Of a stretch of DNA of 64,000 bases, positions 26,790 to 34,695 are shown one piece after another. The notes under the pieces are model-generated. The model saw nothing but the letters and a program-made list of their open reading frames with translations. It was not told the DNA's origin and ran no database searches. Within the stretch, counting starts at the first letter, position 1. Each line of letters opens with the position of its first letter. The translations under genes were made by a program, and so were the position numbers. This DNA is from Peribacillus frigoritolerans_B (GTDB lineage: Bacteria; Bacillota; Bacilli; Bacillales; DSM-1321), in the NCBI RefSeq assembly GCF_044762665.1, contig NZ_JBIWES010000012.1, positions 62,001-126,000 of the forward strand, written 5' to 3'.

Positions 26790-26852
26790 CATGAAGGCTT
26801 GTTAAAAGAGGCGGCTGCTGGGATTCCCAATGCTGCCTTGATTTCTTTATAG
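26790..26852 (+). pseudogene. Possible AmiE/serine beta-lactamase-like remnant
   Basis: A short frame reading HEGLLKEAAAGIPNAALISL then stop resembles the first helix and strand of class-C beta-lactamase-type hydrolases. B. subtilis has such a gene (amiE) at this position in its MurNAc cluster. Only 20 residues can be aligned by eye; the surrounding 200 bases hold no other recognisable coding sequence. Confidence 0.25.
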
Positions 26853-26950
26853 GATCTATATAGTTCATTTCCATTCGTTTTTACCCTTCATAGGGTTATA
26901 TGGAATTTGCTGCTAACAGAACTGAAAAGTATACAAGGGAGGAAGCCTAA

Positions 26951-28885
26951 ATGATAAAAAGGATATGTGCCCCAGCCGGAATCGCATTATTCTTGGTTTT
27001 ATCCATTATGGGAGGGAATGAGACAGCAAAAGGATCTGAAAAAACGGAATCGGATATTCAGGAAGTCGTAGAAAACATGACAGTCGATGAAAAAGTCGGT
27101 CAAATGCTCATGCCGGATTTTCGTAATTGGCAAAAACAAGGAGAGGTGAAGGCGACGGGGTTTATTGAAATGAACTCAGAAGTTGCAAGCATCATCAAAA
27201 AATATCATCTAGGCGGTGTGATTCTGTTTGCTGAAAATGTAGTCGATACTGAACAAACGGTTCGGCTCACAGATGGTTTGCAGATGGCAAGCCAGGACCT
27301 ACCGCTGTTCATAACGATTGATCAGGAAGGGGGAATCGTAACTCGACTTCAAACTGGTACGAACCTTCCTGGTAATATGGCACTTGGTGCAGCCAGAAAA
27401 GAAAGTTACGCTTATCAATCTGGAGAAATCATTGGCAAGGAACTGTCGTCACTTGGCATAAATGTCAATTTCGGGCCTTCTGTCGATGTCAATAATAATC
27501 CTGGAAATCCTGTTATTGGCGTTCGTTCCTTCAGTTCTGATCCGGAACTTGTATCAAAGCTTGGCATTCAGACGATAAAAGGATTGCAAAATCAGAACAT
27601 GATAGCAACTACCAAGCATTTCCCTGGTCACGGAGATACAGCAGTCGATAGTCATTATGGTCTCCCCCTTGTTTCTCATGATAAAGAACGCTTGCGCTCC
27701 ATCGAGTTGGTTCCTTTCCAAAGGGCCGTCGATGCTGGAGTTGATATGATGATGACTGCACATGTTCAATTTCCTGCATTCGATGACACTACGTATATCA
27801 GTAAAAAAGATGGTCAAGAAATCATGGTTCCTGCAACGTTATCACATAAGGTCATCACGGGTCTACTACGTGAAGAAATGGGTTTTGGCGGTGTTGTGGT
27901 TACAGATGCTTTAAATATGAAAGCCATCGCGGACAACTTCGGACAGGAAGAAGCTGTTATCCTTGCCCTGAAGTCTGGAGTTGATATTGCATTGATGCCG
28001 GCACAGGTTAATTCGCTTCAAATGGAAAAGAATCTAACTTCTGTATTCAATGCAGTGAAGGCAGCAGTGGCAAGCGGGGAAATTCCCCTAGGGCAAGTCA
28101 ATCAATCTGTAACGAGGATACTGGAACTGAAAGTGAAAAGAGGGATATTAAACCCTGATAATACCCCGATAGATAAAAAAGTCGAAACCGCACTTCAAGT
28201 GGTAGGGAATGAAGATCATTTGAAAAAAGAAAGGAAAATGGCGGAAGATGCCATCACTCTATTGAAAAATGAAAACAAAACATTGCCTTTCAAACCTAAG
28301 AAAAATGATAAAGTTTTAATTCTTGCTCCTTTTGATGACCAAGTTGAATCCATGTCCAGGAGCATCAGCGAATTAGCTGATAAAAAGAAAATAAAGAAAG
28401 TCCAGATAACGGGTATGAGTTTTTCAGGAAAGTCATTTACAGATCAAGTGGCCAGACTCATTGATGAATCGGACTTTGTCATAACTGGTTCCTATATCGT
28501 CAAAAACGATCCGGCTGTCAATGATGGAGTGATAGATGATAGCATTCAGGATTCGTCGAAGTGGGCAACCGCCTTCCCTAGGGCGGTCATGAATCATGCT
28601 AAGAAGAAAGATAAAGAATTTGTTTTAATGAGTTTAAGAAACCCTTATGATGTTGCAAACTTTGAAGAAGCGAAAGCGGTTCTTGCTGTTTACGGGTTCA
28701 AGGGTTATTCGAATGGGCGTTATAGACAACCGAATATCCCGGCCGGCATCTCGACCATTTTTGGAAAATCAAAACCTAAAGGCACGTTGCCGGTAGATAT
28801 ACCATCAGTAACTAAGCCCAATGAAAGCCTTTATGAATTTGGATATGGATTAGATATTAAATCTGGAAGACCCATTAAAAAATAG
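26951..28885 (+). CDS. nagZ: Exported beta-N-acetylglucosaminidase (GH3)
   Basis: Glycoside hydrolase family 3 enzyme of 644 residues that removes terminal GlcNAc from cell-wall fragments. The N-terminus MIKRICAPAGIALFLVLSIMG is a signal peptide without a clear lipobox cysteine. TKHFPGHGDTAVDSHYGLP at about 220-238 holds the Asp-His acid/base dyad of bacterial NagZ, and VVTDALNMKAI near 318 the nucleophile aspartate. The extra C-terminal domain (about 400-644) matches the long Gram-positive form (YbbD). It is followed 13 bases later by namZ. Confidence 0.94.
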   Translation: MIKRICAPAGIALFLVLSIMGGNETAKGSEKTESDIQEVVENMTVDEKVGQMLMPDFRNWQKQGEVKATGFIEMNSEVASIIKKYHLGGVILFAENVVDTEQTVRLTDGLQMASQDLPLFITIDQEGGIVTRLQTGTNLPGNMALGAARKESYAYQSGEIIGKELSSLGINVNFGPSVDVNNNPGNPVIGVRSFSSDPELVSKLGIQTIKGLQNQNMIATTKHFPGHGDTAVDSHYGLPLVSHDKERLRSIELVPFQRAVDAGVDMMMTAHVQFPAFDDTTYISKKDGQEIMVPATLSHKVITGLLREEMGFGGVVVTDALNMKAIADNFGQEEAVILALKSGVDIALMPAQVNSLQMEKNLTSVFNAVKAAVASGEIPLGQVNQSVTRILELKVKRGILNPDNTPIDKKVETALQVVGNEDHLKKERKMAEDAITLLKNENKTLPFKPKKNDKVLILAPFDDQVESMSRSISELADKKKIKKVQITGMSFSGKSFTDQVARLIDESDFVITGSYIVKNDPAVNDGVIDDSIQDSSKWATAFPRAVMNHAKKKDKEFVLMSLRNPYDVANFEEAKAVLAVYGFKGYSNGRYRQPNIPAGISTIFGKSKPKGTLPVDIPSVTKPNESLYEFGYGLDIKSGRPIKK

Positions 28886-28898
28886 GGAGAGAAGCAAT

Positions 28899-30137
28899 TT
28901 GAAAAGAATGATAATCCTATTTACCATGTGCCTGTTGACTATCGGCATCGTTTCCTCAAAAAGTGTAACAGCTGTTAAAGAGAAGAAAAAACAAAAGGTC
29001 AGTCCCGGTATTGAAGTTCTTTTAGAAGAAGAAAAGAACGTTTTAAGCGGAAAGAAAGTCGGCTTGATTACGAATCCAACTGGCATCGATTCTAAACTAA
29101 CCAGCATCGTCGATCTCCTTAATGATGATCCGGATATTAATTTGACAGCGTTATTTGGTCCTGAACATGGAGTGCGTGGGGATGCACAAGCTGGTGCAAG
29201 CGTTGAATATTATATTGATGAAAAAACAGGGTTGCCCGTATATAGCTTATATGGCAAAACGAAAAAACCGACGCCTGAAATGTTAAAGGATGTCGAGGTC
29301 CTTGTTTTTGATATCCAGGATGTCGGAACACGCTATTACACTTATATTTACACGATGGCATATGCAATGGAAGCAGCCAAAGAAAATGATATCCCCTTTA
29401 TCGTGCTGGACCGGCCGAACCCACAGGGCGGGGAGTCGGTAGATGGGCCGGTACTTGAACCTGAATTCTCATCGTTTGTCGGTTTGTACCCAATACCGCT
29501 AAAGCATGGGATGACAGTTGGGGAACTCGCGACTTTGTTCAATAAAGAATTTAATATTGGTGCAGATCTAAAGGTCATCAAGATGAAAGGCTGGAAGCGA
29601 GATATGGACTATGATGATACTGGTCTCCCTTTTGTCTTGCCGTCACCGAATATGCCCGCAGTTTCCACTACTTTCGTATATCCGGCTACAGGCTTGATCG
29701 AGGGAACGAATGTCTCGGAAGGCAGAGGAACGACTAAACCATTCGAGTTGATTGGTGCTCCTTATATAAACAGTGATGAGCTTGCTGGGAAATTAAATGC
29801 ATTAAGGTTACCTGGCGTAAAATTCAGGGCAGCCTCCTTTACACCTACATTTTCAAAGCATGCAGGTAAACTCAGCCACGGTGTGGAAATTTATATAACG
29901 GATAGGGAGGAATTCAAGGCTGTACCTACTGGACTTCACATCATCAAGACCATTCAGGATCTATATCCTGGTGATTTCGAATTCCTTGCAGCCAACAATT
30001 TCAATTTATTGATTGGCAATGGCTGGGTAATGTCAAGAATTGAAGATGGTTCATCAGTAAATGAAATCATGAAAGAATATCAAGTAAAGCAAGATGCTTT
30101 TAAAAAGGTTCGCAAAAATTACTTGCTCTATAAATAA
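28899..30137 (+). CDS. namZ: Exo-beta-N-acetylmuramidase NamZ (DUF1343)
   Basis: Secreted protein of 412 residues: signal peptide MKRMIILFTMCLLTIGIVSS, then the DUF1343 core with GLITNPTGID, ALFGPEHGVRGDAQAG, FDIQDVGTRYYTYIYTM, DRPNPQGG and EGTNVSEGRGTTKPFELIG. NamZ of B. subtilis (YbbC) removes MurNAc from the non-reducing end, working with NagZ and an amidase to strip peptidoglycan. TTG 28899 behind GGGAGAG is the likely start; ATG 28908 is the alternative. The nagZ-namZ pair supplies sugars for murP. Confidence 0.93.
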   Translation: MKRMIILFTMCLLTIGIVSSKSVTAVKEKKKQKVSPGIEVLLEEEKNVLSGKKVGLITNPTGIDSKLTSIVDLLNDDPDINLTALFGPEHGVRGDAQAGASVEYYIDEKTGLPVYSLYGKTKKPTPEMLKDVEVLVFDIQDVGTRYYTYIYTMAYAMEAAKENDIPFIVLDRPNPQGGESVDGPVLEPEFSSFVGLYPIPLKHGMTVGELATLFNKEFNIGADLKVIKMKGWKRDMDYDDTGLPFVLPSPNMPAVSTTFVYPATGLIEGTNVSEGRGTTKPFELIGAPYINSDELAGKLNALRLPGVKFRAASFTPTFSKHAGKLSHGVEIYITDREEFKAVPTGLHIIKTIQDLYPGDFEFLAANNFNLLIGNGWVMSRIEDGSSVNEIMKEYQVKQDAFKKVRKNYLLYK

Positions 30138-30140
30138 GTG

Positions 30141-30172
30141 AAAAAAGAAAAGTCCGGTTGGACTTTTCTTTT
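30141..30172 (+). terminator. namZ terminator, left copy (interrupted)
   Basis: AAGAAAAGTCC / GGACTTTTCTT stem (30145-30155 with 30160-30170, loop GGTT). The T-run stops after four T and is interrupted by CAG, where the inserted element begins. An identical hairpin with an intact T run lies at 30813-30846. Confidence 0.85.
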
Positions 30173-30204
30173 CAGTTTGTAGACAAAAGGGGTTCGGAAT
30201 TTAA

Positions 30205-30526
30205 AAAATTCCGAGAAATGAGGTACTTTATCATGGAAACCATAGCCTAAGAACCAACGGTAAGCCATATTTGTTTCAACTTCTTCAATCATTTTACGCA
30301 TGGAACGAATACCGAAGGTATATTGAATGAATGTCAGTTTAACTAAGATAACTGGATCAATACTTGGGCGTCCTACCTCTGAATACATATCTATCACCAA
30401 GTCATAAATGAAAGTGAAGTCAATGGAAGCCTCCATTTTACGAACCAAATGATTCGCCGGCACCAGTTGATCTAAAGTAATTATTTCAAGTTGATCTCGC
30501 TGATTAGAATTATGTTTCGAAAGCAT
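30205..30526 (-). pseudogene. IS1182-family transposase, N-terminal fragment
   Basis: From ATG 30526 (or 30532) the frame reads MLSKHNSNQRDQLEIITLDQ, then LVPANHLVRKMEA, GRPSIDPVILVKL and NMAYRWFLGYGFHDKVPHFS, the DUF772-type N-terminus of IS1182-family transposases. Similarity ends near 30205 (after PHFSEFF), so about 110 of some 450 residues remain, without the DDE catalytic core. The open frame continues to 30128 through non-homologous sequence. It cannot be active. Confidence 0.85.
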
Positions 30527-30612
30527 CTTCATCACCACAAGTTTTAATAGTTCTATTTTAAAACAAAAAAGACTGTAGGCAAAAAGGAGTTCTATCTGAA
30601 ATTTTAAACATA

Positions 30613-30741
30613 GTTGATTGGAACGGAAGGTGCGAGACTCCTGCGGGAATAGCGAGTCCAAGGGAGACCCCACAGGCGCAAGTGCGCCGAGGAGGCTCCC
30701 GGACCGCCCGCGGAAAGCGAGTGCCTGAAGTGGAAATCAAC
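30613..30741. repeat. GC-rich Bacillaceae interspersed repeat
   Basis: A 129-base GC-rich block in AT-rich surroundings, bounded by GTTGATT (30613-30619) and AATCAAC (30735-30741). It contains GAACGGAAGGTGCGAGACTC, GAGACCCCACAGGCGCAAG and GCCGAGGAGGCTCCC, a sequence type I recognise as recurring many times in Bacillus-group genomes. It has strong internal complementarity (GCGCAAGTGCGCC; GGAGGCTCCC) and no coding frame. Confidence 0.7.
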
Positions 30742-30767
30742 GTCAAAATTTGTACAAGCCCAAAAAA

Positions 30768-30807
30768 ACTGTAGACAAACTCGATTTTCATCGAGTTTGT
30801 CTACAGT
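30768..30807. repeat. 17-bp perfect inverted repeat at the element's right end
   Basis: ACTGTAGACAAACTCGA (30768-30784) and its exact complement (30791-30807) flank a 6-base loop. The right half, with following bases, recurs as a 20-mer at 36477-36496. Confidence 0.8.
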
Positions 30808-30810
30808 CTG

Positions 30811-30846
30811 AAAAGAAAAGTCCGGTTGGACTTTTCTTTTTTTTAT
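30811..30846 (+). terminator. namZ terminator, right copy (complete)
   Basis: Same 11-bp stem and GGTT loop as 30145-30170, here followed by an unbroken T8. This is likely the original terminator; the left copy is the duplicate. Confidence 0.85.
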
Positions 30847-30995
30847 GATTTTTCGAAGGAGGAGTAAATCGCTAAGACTTTATTCCTGAAAATAGCCAAA
30901 TTTATAAATGAAATGAAGTTCTAAAATGGAAGGAACCGTTGTCTAATAGAATATGGGGTTTGCCCTAAATCAGTAATTGTCAGGAGGAAAGCGGA

Positions 30996-32471
30996 ATGAA
31001 AAAATATCTTCAAAAAATAGGGCGTTCCTTGATGCTGCCAGTAGCCGTCTTGCCGGCAGCCGCCATTTTAATGGGGATCGGTTACTGGATAGACCCAGCA
31101 GGATGGGGAGCGGGAAGTCCGTTAGCGGCTTTCTTAATAAAAGCAGGTTCTTCGATCATTGACAATATGGCCATCTTGTTTGCCGTTGGAGTGGCGTTGG
31201 GGATGTCGAAAGGAAAAGATGGAGCCGCCGCTTTGAGCGGGCTGGTAGCCTATCTAGTCGTAACGACTTTACTTTCCACGGACTCGGTGGCGATGCTGCA
31301 AGGAATTGATGCAAAAGATGTAAATCCAGCATTTGTGAAAATAGAAAATGCATATGTCGGAATCCTCTCGGGTCTTATAGCGGCAGCAATGTATAATCGG
31401 TTCAGTAAGGTAGAACTGCCGGATGCATTCGCTTTCTTTAGCGGTAAACGCCTAGTCCCGATCCTTACTGCGGTGGCCATGTTACTGGTTTCTCTTATAT
31501 TATTCTTCGTATGGCCACTCATCTACTCCTGGTTAGTTATATTTGGGGAAGGAATAAGTGAATTAGGTGCTGCTGGAGCAGGACTCTATGGATTCTTCAA
31601 TCGGCTTTTGATACCGACAGGTTTACATCATGCGTTAAACTCCGTATTCTGGTTCGATGTAATAGGACTTAACGATATCGGTAAATTCTGGGCTGGAACA
31701 GGAATAAAAGGAACGACAGGCATGTATCAAGCCGGATTCTTTCCCGTCATGATGTTCGGTTTACCGGCAGCGGCTCTTGCCATGTACCATTCGGCAAAAT
31801 CACGGAAGAAAAAACAAGTGGCCTCATTAATGCTCGCAGCCGGATTCGCTTCATTTTTCACAGGCGTCACTGAACCGTTGGAATTTGCTTTCATGTTTGT
31901 TGCACCAGCCCTATTTGTTGTGCATGCCTTACTAACAGGAATATCGTTGGCTATTGCTGCGACTTTCCAATGGACAGCTGGGTTCGGTTTTAGTGCAGGA
32001 TTCATTGACTTTGTATTAAGTTCAAGATTGCCAATGGCAAATGAACCTTATATGCTGCTTCTTCAAGGGCTGGTTTTTGCTGTCATCTACTATTTCTTAT
32101 TCCGATTCTTGATAACAAGGTTCAATTTAATGACTCCCGGCAGAGAAGATGATACAGAAGATGAGCTTGATGGAGGAGGAGCGATTGCGGAAGCAGACAA
32201 CCGTCAAGGCGGGAATAATGAGAGTAAATTCTTTGTAATGGCCTCCGCCATTTATGAGGGATTAGGCGGAGACGCTAACGTAACATCTGTAGATAACTGC
32301 GTTACCCGATTAAGGGTAGAGGTGGAGAATATGGGAGCTGTCGATCAGAATAAAATCAAATCAACAGGGGTTGCCGGAATCAATATTGTGGGTCCCCAAA
32401 GCATTCAAGTCATCGTAGGGACACAGGTACAATTCATAGCTGATGAAATCGAAAAGATCAGGCGGCAATAG
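30996..32471 (+). CDS. nagP: PTS EIICB permease, N-acetylglucosamine/glucose family
   Basis: Protein of 491 residues with an N-terminal EIIC domain (SLMLPVAVLPAAAILMGIGY, GIKGTTGMYQAGFFPVMMFG, FFTGVTEPLEFAFMF) and a C-terminal EIIB domain from about 400 with phosphocysteine in VDNCVTRLRVEVEN near 434. No EIIA. It is of the NagE/NagP type, importing GlcNAc as GlcNAc-6-phosphate. Its place just behind nagZ-namZ, which release GlcNAc, supports that substrate over glucose. AGGAGG precedes the ATG. A strong terminator follows. Confidence 0.87.
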   Translation: MKKYLQKIGRSLMLPVAVLPAAAILMGIGYWIDPAGWGAGSPLAAFLIKAGSSIIDNMAILFAVGVALGMSKGKDGAAALSGLVAYLVVTTLLSTDSVAMLQGIDAKDVNPAFVKIENAYVGILSGLIAAAMYNRFSKVELPDAFAFFSGKRLVPILTAVAMLLVSLILFFVWPLIYSWLVIFGEGISELGAAGAGLYGFFNRLLIPTGLHHALNSVFWFDVIGLNDIGKFWAGTGIKGTTGMYQAGFFPVMMFGLPAAALAMYHSAKSRKKKQVASLMLAAGFASFFTGVTEPLEFAFMFVAPALFVVHALLTGISLAIAATFQWTAGFGFSAGFIDFVLSSRLPMANEPYMLLLQGLVFAVIYYFLFRFLITRFNLMTPGREDDTEDELDGGGAIAEADNRQGGNNESKFFVMASAIYEGLGGDANVTSVDNCVTRLRVEVENMGAVDQNKIKSTGVAGINIVGPQSIQVIVGTQVQFIADEIEKIRRQ

Positions 32472-32503
32472 AAATGGTTAAACTGCATTTTGCCTTTTAA
32501 TTA

Positions 32504-32546
32504 AAAAATCTACGATCTGAATTATATTTTCTGATCGTAGATTTTT
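32504..32546 (+). terminator. Terminator after nagP
   Basis: AAAAATCTACGATC pairs exactly with GATCGTAGATTTTT across a 15-base AT-rich loop; the T run is part of the right arm. Confidence 0.82.
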
Positions 32547-32841
32547 ATGATAAAGTACCGTTATAAAACGCGAAAAAGTCTTATCTTTATAAACTATGCT
32601 CTTAAAATAGAATAAAACGAATCAATGTTCTATAATATATAAAGGTATTGAATGAAGGATTTGCCATGGAGTATAGAGAATTAGTGTAAAGAAGCTTGTC
32701 TGATAATCGTTGGTGGTCAGGGTTTCATCGGTGATGAAGGCTGTATACATATACGTCAATCTAATAACACTATTCATATAATGTACTAAGTTTTGAGCAA
32801 GGATTTTCTTTTGCATTTTTAATACAGGGGAGGTTCCGGTC
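32547..32841. other. Intergenic region, nothing firm
   Basis: About 295 AT-rich bases. TATAAT at about 32631 is a possible -10 for the DUF1801 gene, but it lies about 200 bases upstream and has no clear -35. No RNA or repeat recognised. Confidence 0.4.
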
Positions 32842-33270
32842 ATGTATAAGCAAAAAACCAAAGAAACTGACAGTAGTGTCATTGAGTTCATTGAAAATGT
32901 CGATAATCCAAAAAAGCGTGAAGATGCATATGAATTGTTGGATATTTTTACCGAAACGACAGGTTATGAGGCTAAGATGTGGGGACCGAGCATAATTGGG
33001 TTCGGTACTTATCATTATAAATATGAATCAGGTCACGAAGGCGATGCTCCTCTGGTAGGTTTCTCGCCTCGAAAAGCAAAAATCAGTTTATATTTTGCTC
33101 CAGGGGACAAAAAAAGGGAAGAATTATTACAGGCATTTGGAAAACACACTTCCGGAAAAGCGTGTGTGTACATCAATAAAGTGGCAGATATCGATATTAA
33201 TGTATTGAAAGAGTTGATTAATCAGTCTGTCAAGTTTTTGAGAGATACATACCCGGATAATGAAATATAA
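32842..33270 (+). CDS. DUF1801 / YdhG-like protein
   Basis: Small cytosolic protein of 142 residues with the DUF1801 pattern: basic N-terminus, KKREDAYELLDIFTETTGYE, MWGPSIIGFGTYHYKY, then ISLYFAP and a helical end with NKVADIDINVLKELI. Relatives are annotated as YdhG-like or iron-chaperone-fold proteins, but function is not established for this branch. AGGGGAGG stands 9 bases before ATG. It is single and lies 43 bases upstream of the next gene, possibly co-transcribed. Confidence 0.82.
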   Translation: MYKQKTKETDSSVIEFIENVDNPKKREDAYELLDIFTETTGYEAKMWGPSIIGFGTYHYKYESGHEGDAPLVGFSPRKAKISLYFAPGDKKREELLQAFGKHTSGKACVYINKVADIDINVLKELINQSVKFLRDTYPDNEI

Positions 33271-33313
33271 TAAAATGTATGTTTAAGAGGAACAAGAAAG
33301 CGAGTGGGAACAA

Positions 33314-34357
33314 ATGGGGAAAATTAAAGTGGGCATAGTTGGGTACGGATTGTCAGGAGCTACTTTTCATGCGCCATTACTTAGTGTTTTAGGGCAGTTT
33401 CAAATAGCGAAAGTTGTCAGCTCCAATAAGGAAAAAGTCCAAAAAGATTTGAAAGATGTAGAAGTGGTAAGCAGCTTGGAGGAAGTCCTTGAAGACCCGT
33501 CCATTGATTTGGCTGTTATTACGACACCGAGTGGCTTGCATTATGAAATGGCCAAGCAAAGCTTGTTGGCCGGGAAGCATGTCATCCTCGAAAAGCCGAT
33601 GGTAGTGGAAGTTTGGGAGGCGGAGGAGCTCATCAAGATTGCAGAAGAAAAGAATCTCTTATTAAGCGTCTATCATAACCGGAGATGGGATAATGACTTT
33701 TTGACCGTCAAAAAACTTATGGATGATGGAGTGCTTGGGGAAATCAATACATACCAAGTCCATTATGATCGATACCGGCCTGTGGTCAGGGATAGATGGA
33801 GGGAAAAACCGGGCCCGGGATCAGGAATGCTTTATGATTTAGGATCACATCTCATCGATCAAGCACTGCATTTGTTTGGATTGCCGCAATTCGTTTGGGC
33901 AGATGTATTTTCCCAAAAAGAAAATGCAGAAACGGATGATTATTTCCATGTGATATTAGGATATGAAAAGCTGAGGGTTATCTTGCATTCAGGCTCTATC
34001 GTTCCGTATAATGGACCGCGCTATCAGGTGCATGGAAGTAAAGGGTCATTTATCAAGTACGGTCTTGACTGCCAAGAGGAGGCACTGGCTAAGGGGAAAA
34101 AACCGGTGGATGACACTTGGGGTGCAGATGATCCCGAATTCTATGGTAAGCTGGTTACGGTTGAAGGAGAAAATGAGATACATGAAACCATTGAAACACT
34201 GAATGGTTCTTATTTAACATATTACCAGGCAATTGCCGATAGTATATTGAGCGGAAAAAAAGCTCCAGTCACTGCCCAAGAGGGGTTATCAGTCATTAAA
34301 ATCATTGATGCGGCTTTTGAAAGCAGTAAAGGAAAGAAAGCCATTTATATTAAATGA
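33314..34357 (+). CDS. Gfo/Idh/MocA-family oxidoreductase
   Basis: NAD(P)-dependent sugar or inositol dehydrogenase-type protein of 347 residues. It has the Rossmann motif VGIVGYGLSGATFHAPLL at 6-23, the EKP motif (HVILEKPMVVE) near 95 with the substrate-side lysine, and the C-terminal GFO_IDH_MocA domain including GSGMLYDLGSHLIDQAL. The N-terminal YGLSGATFHAPL and overall pattern recall B. subtilis IolW/YvaA (scyllo-inositol dehydrogenase), but the neighbours give no inositol context, so the substrate is left open. Confidence 0.88.
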   Translation: MGKIKVGIVGYGLSGATFHAPLLSVLGQFQIAKVVSSNKEKVQKDLKDVEVVSSLEEVLEDPSIDLAVITTPSGLHYEMAKQSLLAGKHVILEKPMVVEVWEAEELIKIAEEKNLLLSVYHNRRWDNDFLTVKKLMDDGVLGEINTYQVHYDRYRPVVRDRWREKPGPGSGMLYDLGSHLIDQALHLFGLPQFVWADVFSQKENAETDDYFHVILGYEKLRVILHSGSIVPYNGPRYQVHGSKGSFIKYGLDCQEEALAKGKKPVDDTWGADDPEFYGKLVTVEGENEIHETIETLNGSYLTYYQAIADSILSGKKAPVTAQEGLSVIKIIDAAFESSKGKKAIYIK

Positions 34358-34398
34358 AATTCCCTTTATAACAATATGAAATGAGAAAACTGAATGAT

Positions 34399-34437
34399 AA
34401 GCGGCCTTATTTTCAAAAATAAGGCCGCTTTTTATTT
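34399..34437 (+). terminator. Terminator after the Gfo/Idh/MocA gene
   Basis: A 14-bp stem AAGCGGCCTTATTT (34399-34412) with AAATAAGGCCGCTT (34417-34430), followed by TTTATTT. Confidence 0.9.
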
Positions 34438-34622
34438 GTCAAAAATAAAAAGCTTCAGCTTAATGAAAAAATGGAGCAAATACTCGTGAACTCGAATGTT
34501 ATGCAAAATTATGAGCAGTTTCCACATGAAATGGGAGTGAATATCCGAGAGTTGGAAGCGTTACTCGTTATTAAACTGTTTTGGAGGGTTTCGATTACAA
34601 GAAGTATGGATATAAAAATCAT

Positions 34623-34664
34623 AACGAAACCCCCGAGTAGCGGCCGCTATTCGGGGGTTTCGTT
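34623..34664. terminator. Bidirectional terminator at the MFS gene 3' end
   Basis: AACGAAACCCCCGA / TCGGGGGTTTCGTT, a 14-bp stem extended by AGTAGCGG/CCGCTATT. It lies just past the stop of the minus-strand MFS gene. The 34440-34620 stretch before it holds only a spurious 69-codon frame that runs through this hairpin. Confidence 0.8.
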
Positions 34665-34695
34665 AATGTATCCAATTTGAAATGCCTTTTAAGCT

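Larger units (their letters stand above)
30173..30810. mobile_element. IS1182-like remnant element flanked by a 30-bp direct repeat
   Basis: The 638-bp interval begins CAGTTTGTAGACAAA and ends with the near-complement TTTGTCTACAGTCTG, giving inverted ends of about 15 bp with two mismatches. It is flanked on both sides by the same 30-base sequence, which is the whole namZ terminator hairpin (30143-30172 and 30811-30840). Inside are a truncated transposase and a GC-rich repeat. A second end-like sequence (TGTAGGCAAAAAGGAGTTC) at 30574 in direct orientation suggests two nested or fused elements. Confidence 0.72.

Noticed and set aside
34471..34680. 69-codon plus-strand frame
   Set aside because: Runs straight through a 14-bp terminator hairpin and has no ribosome site or homology I can see.
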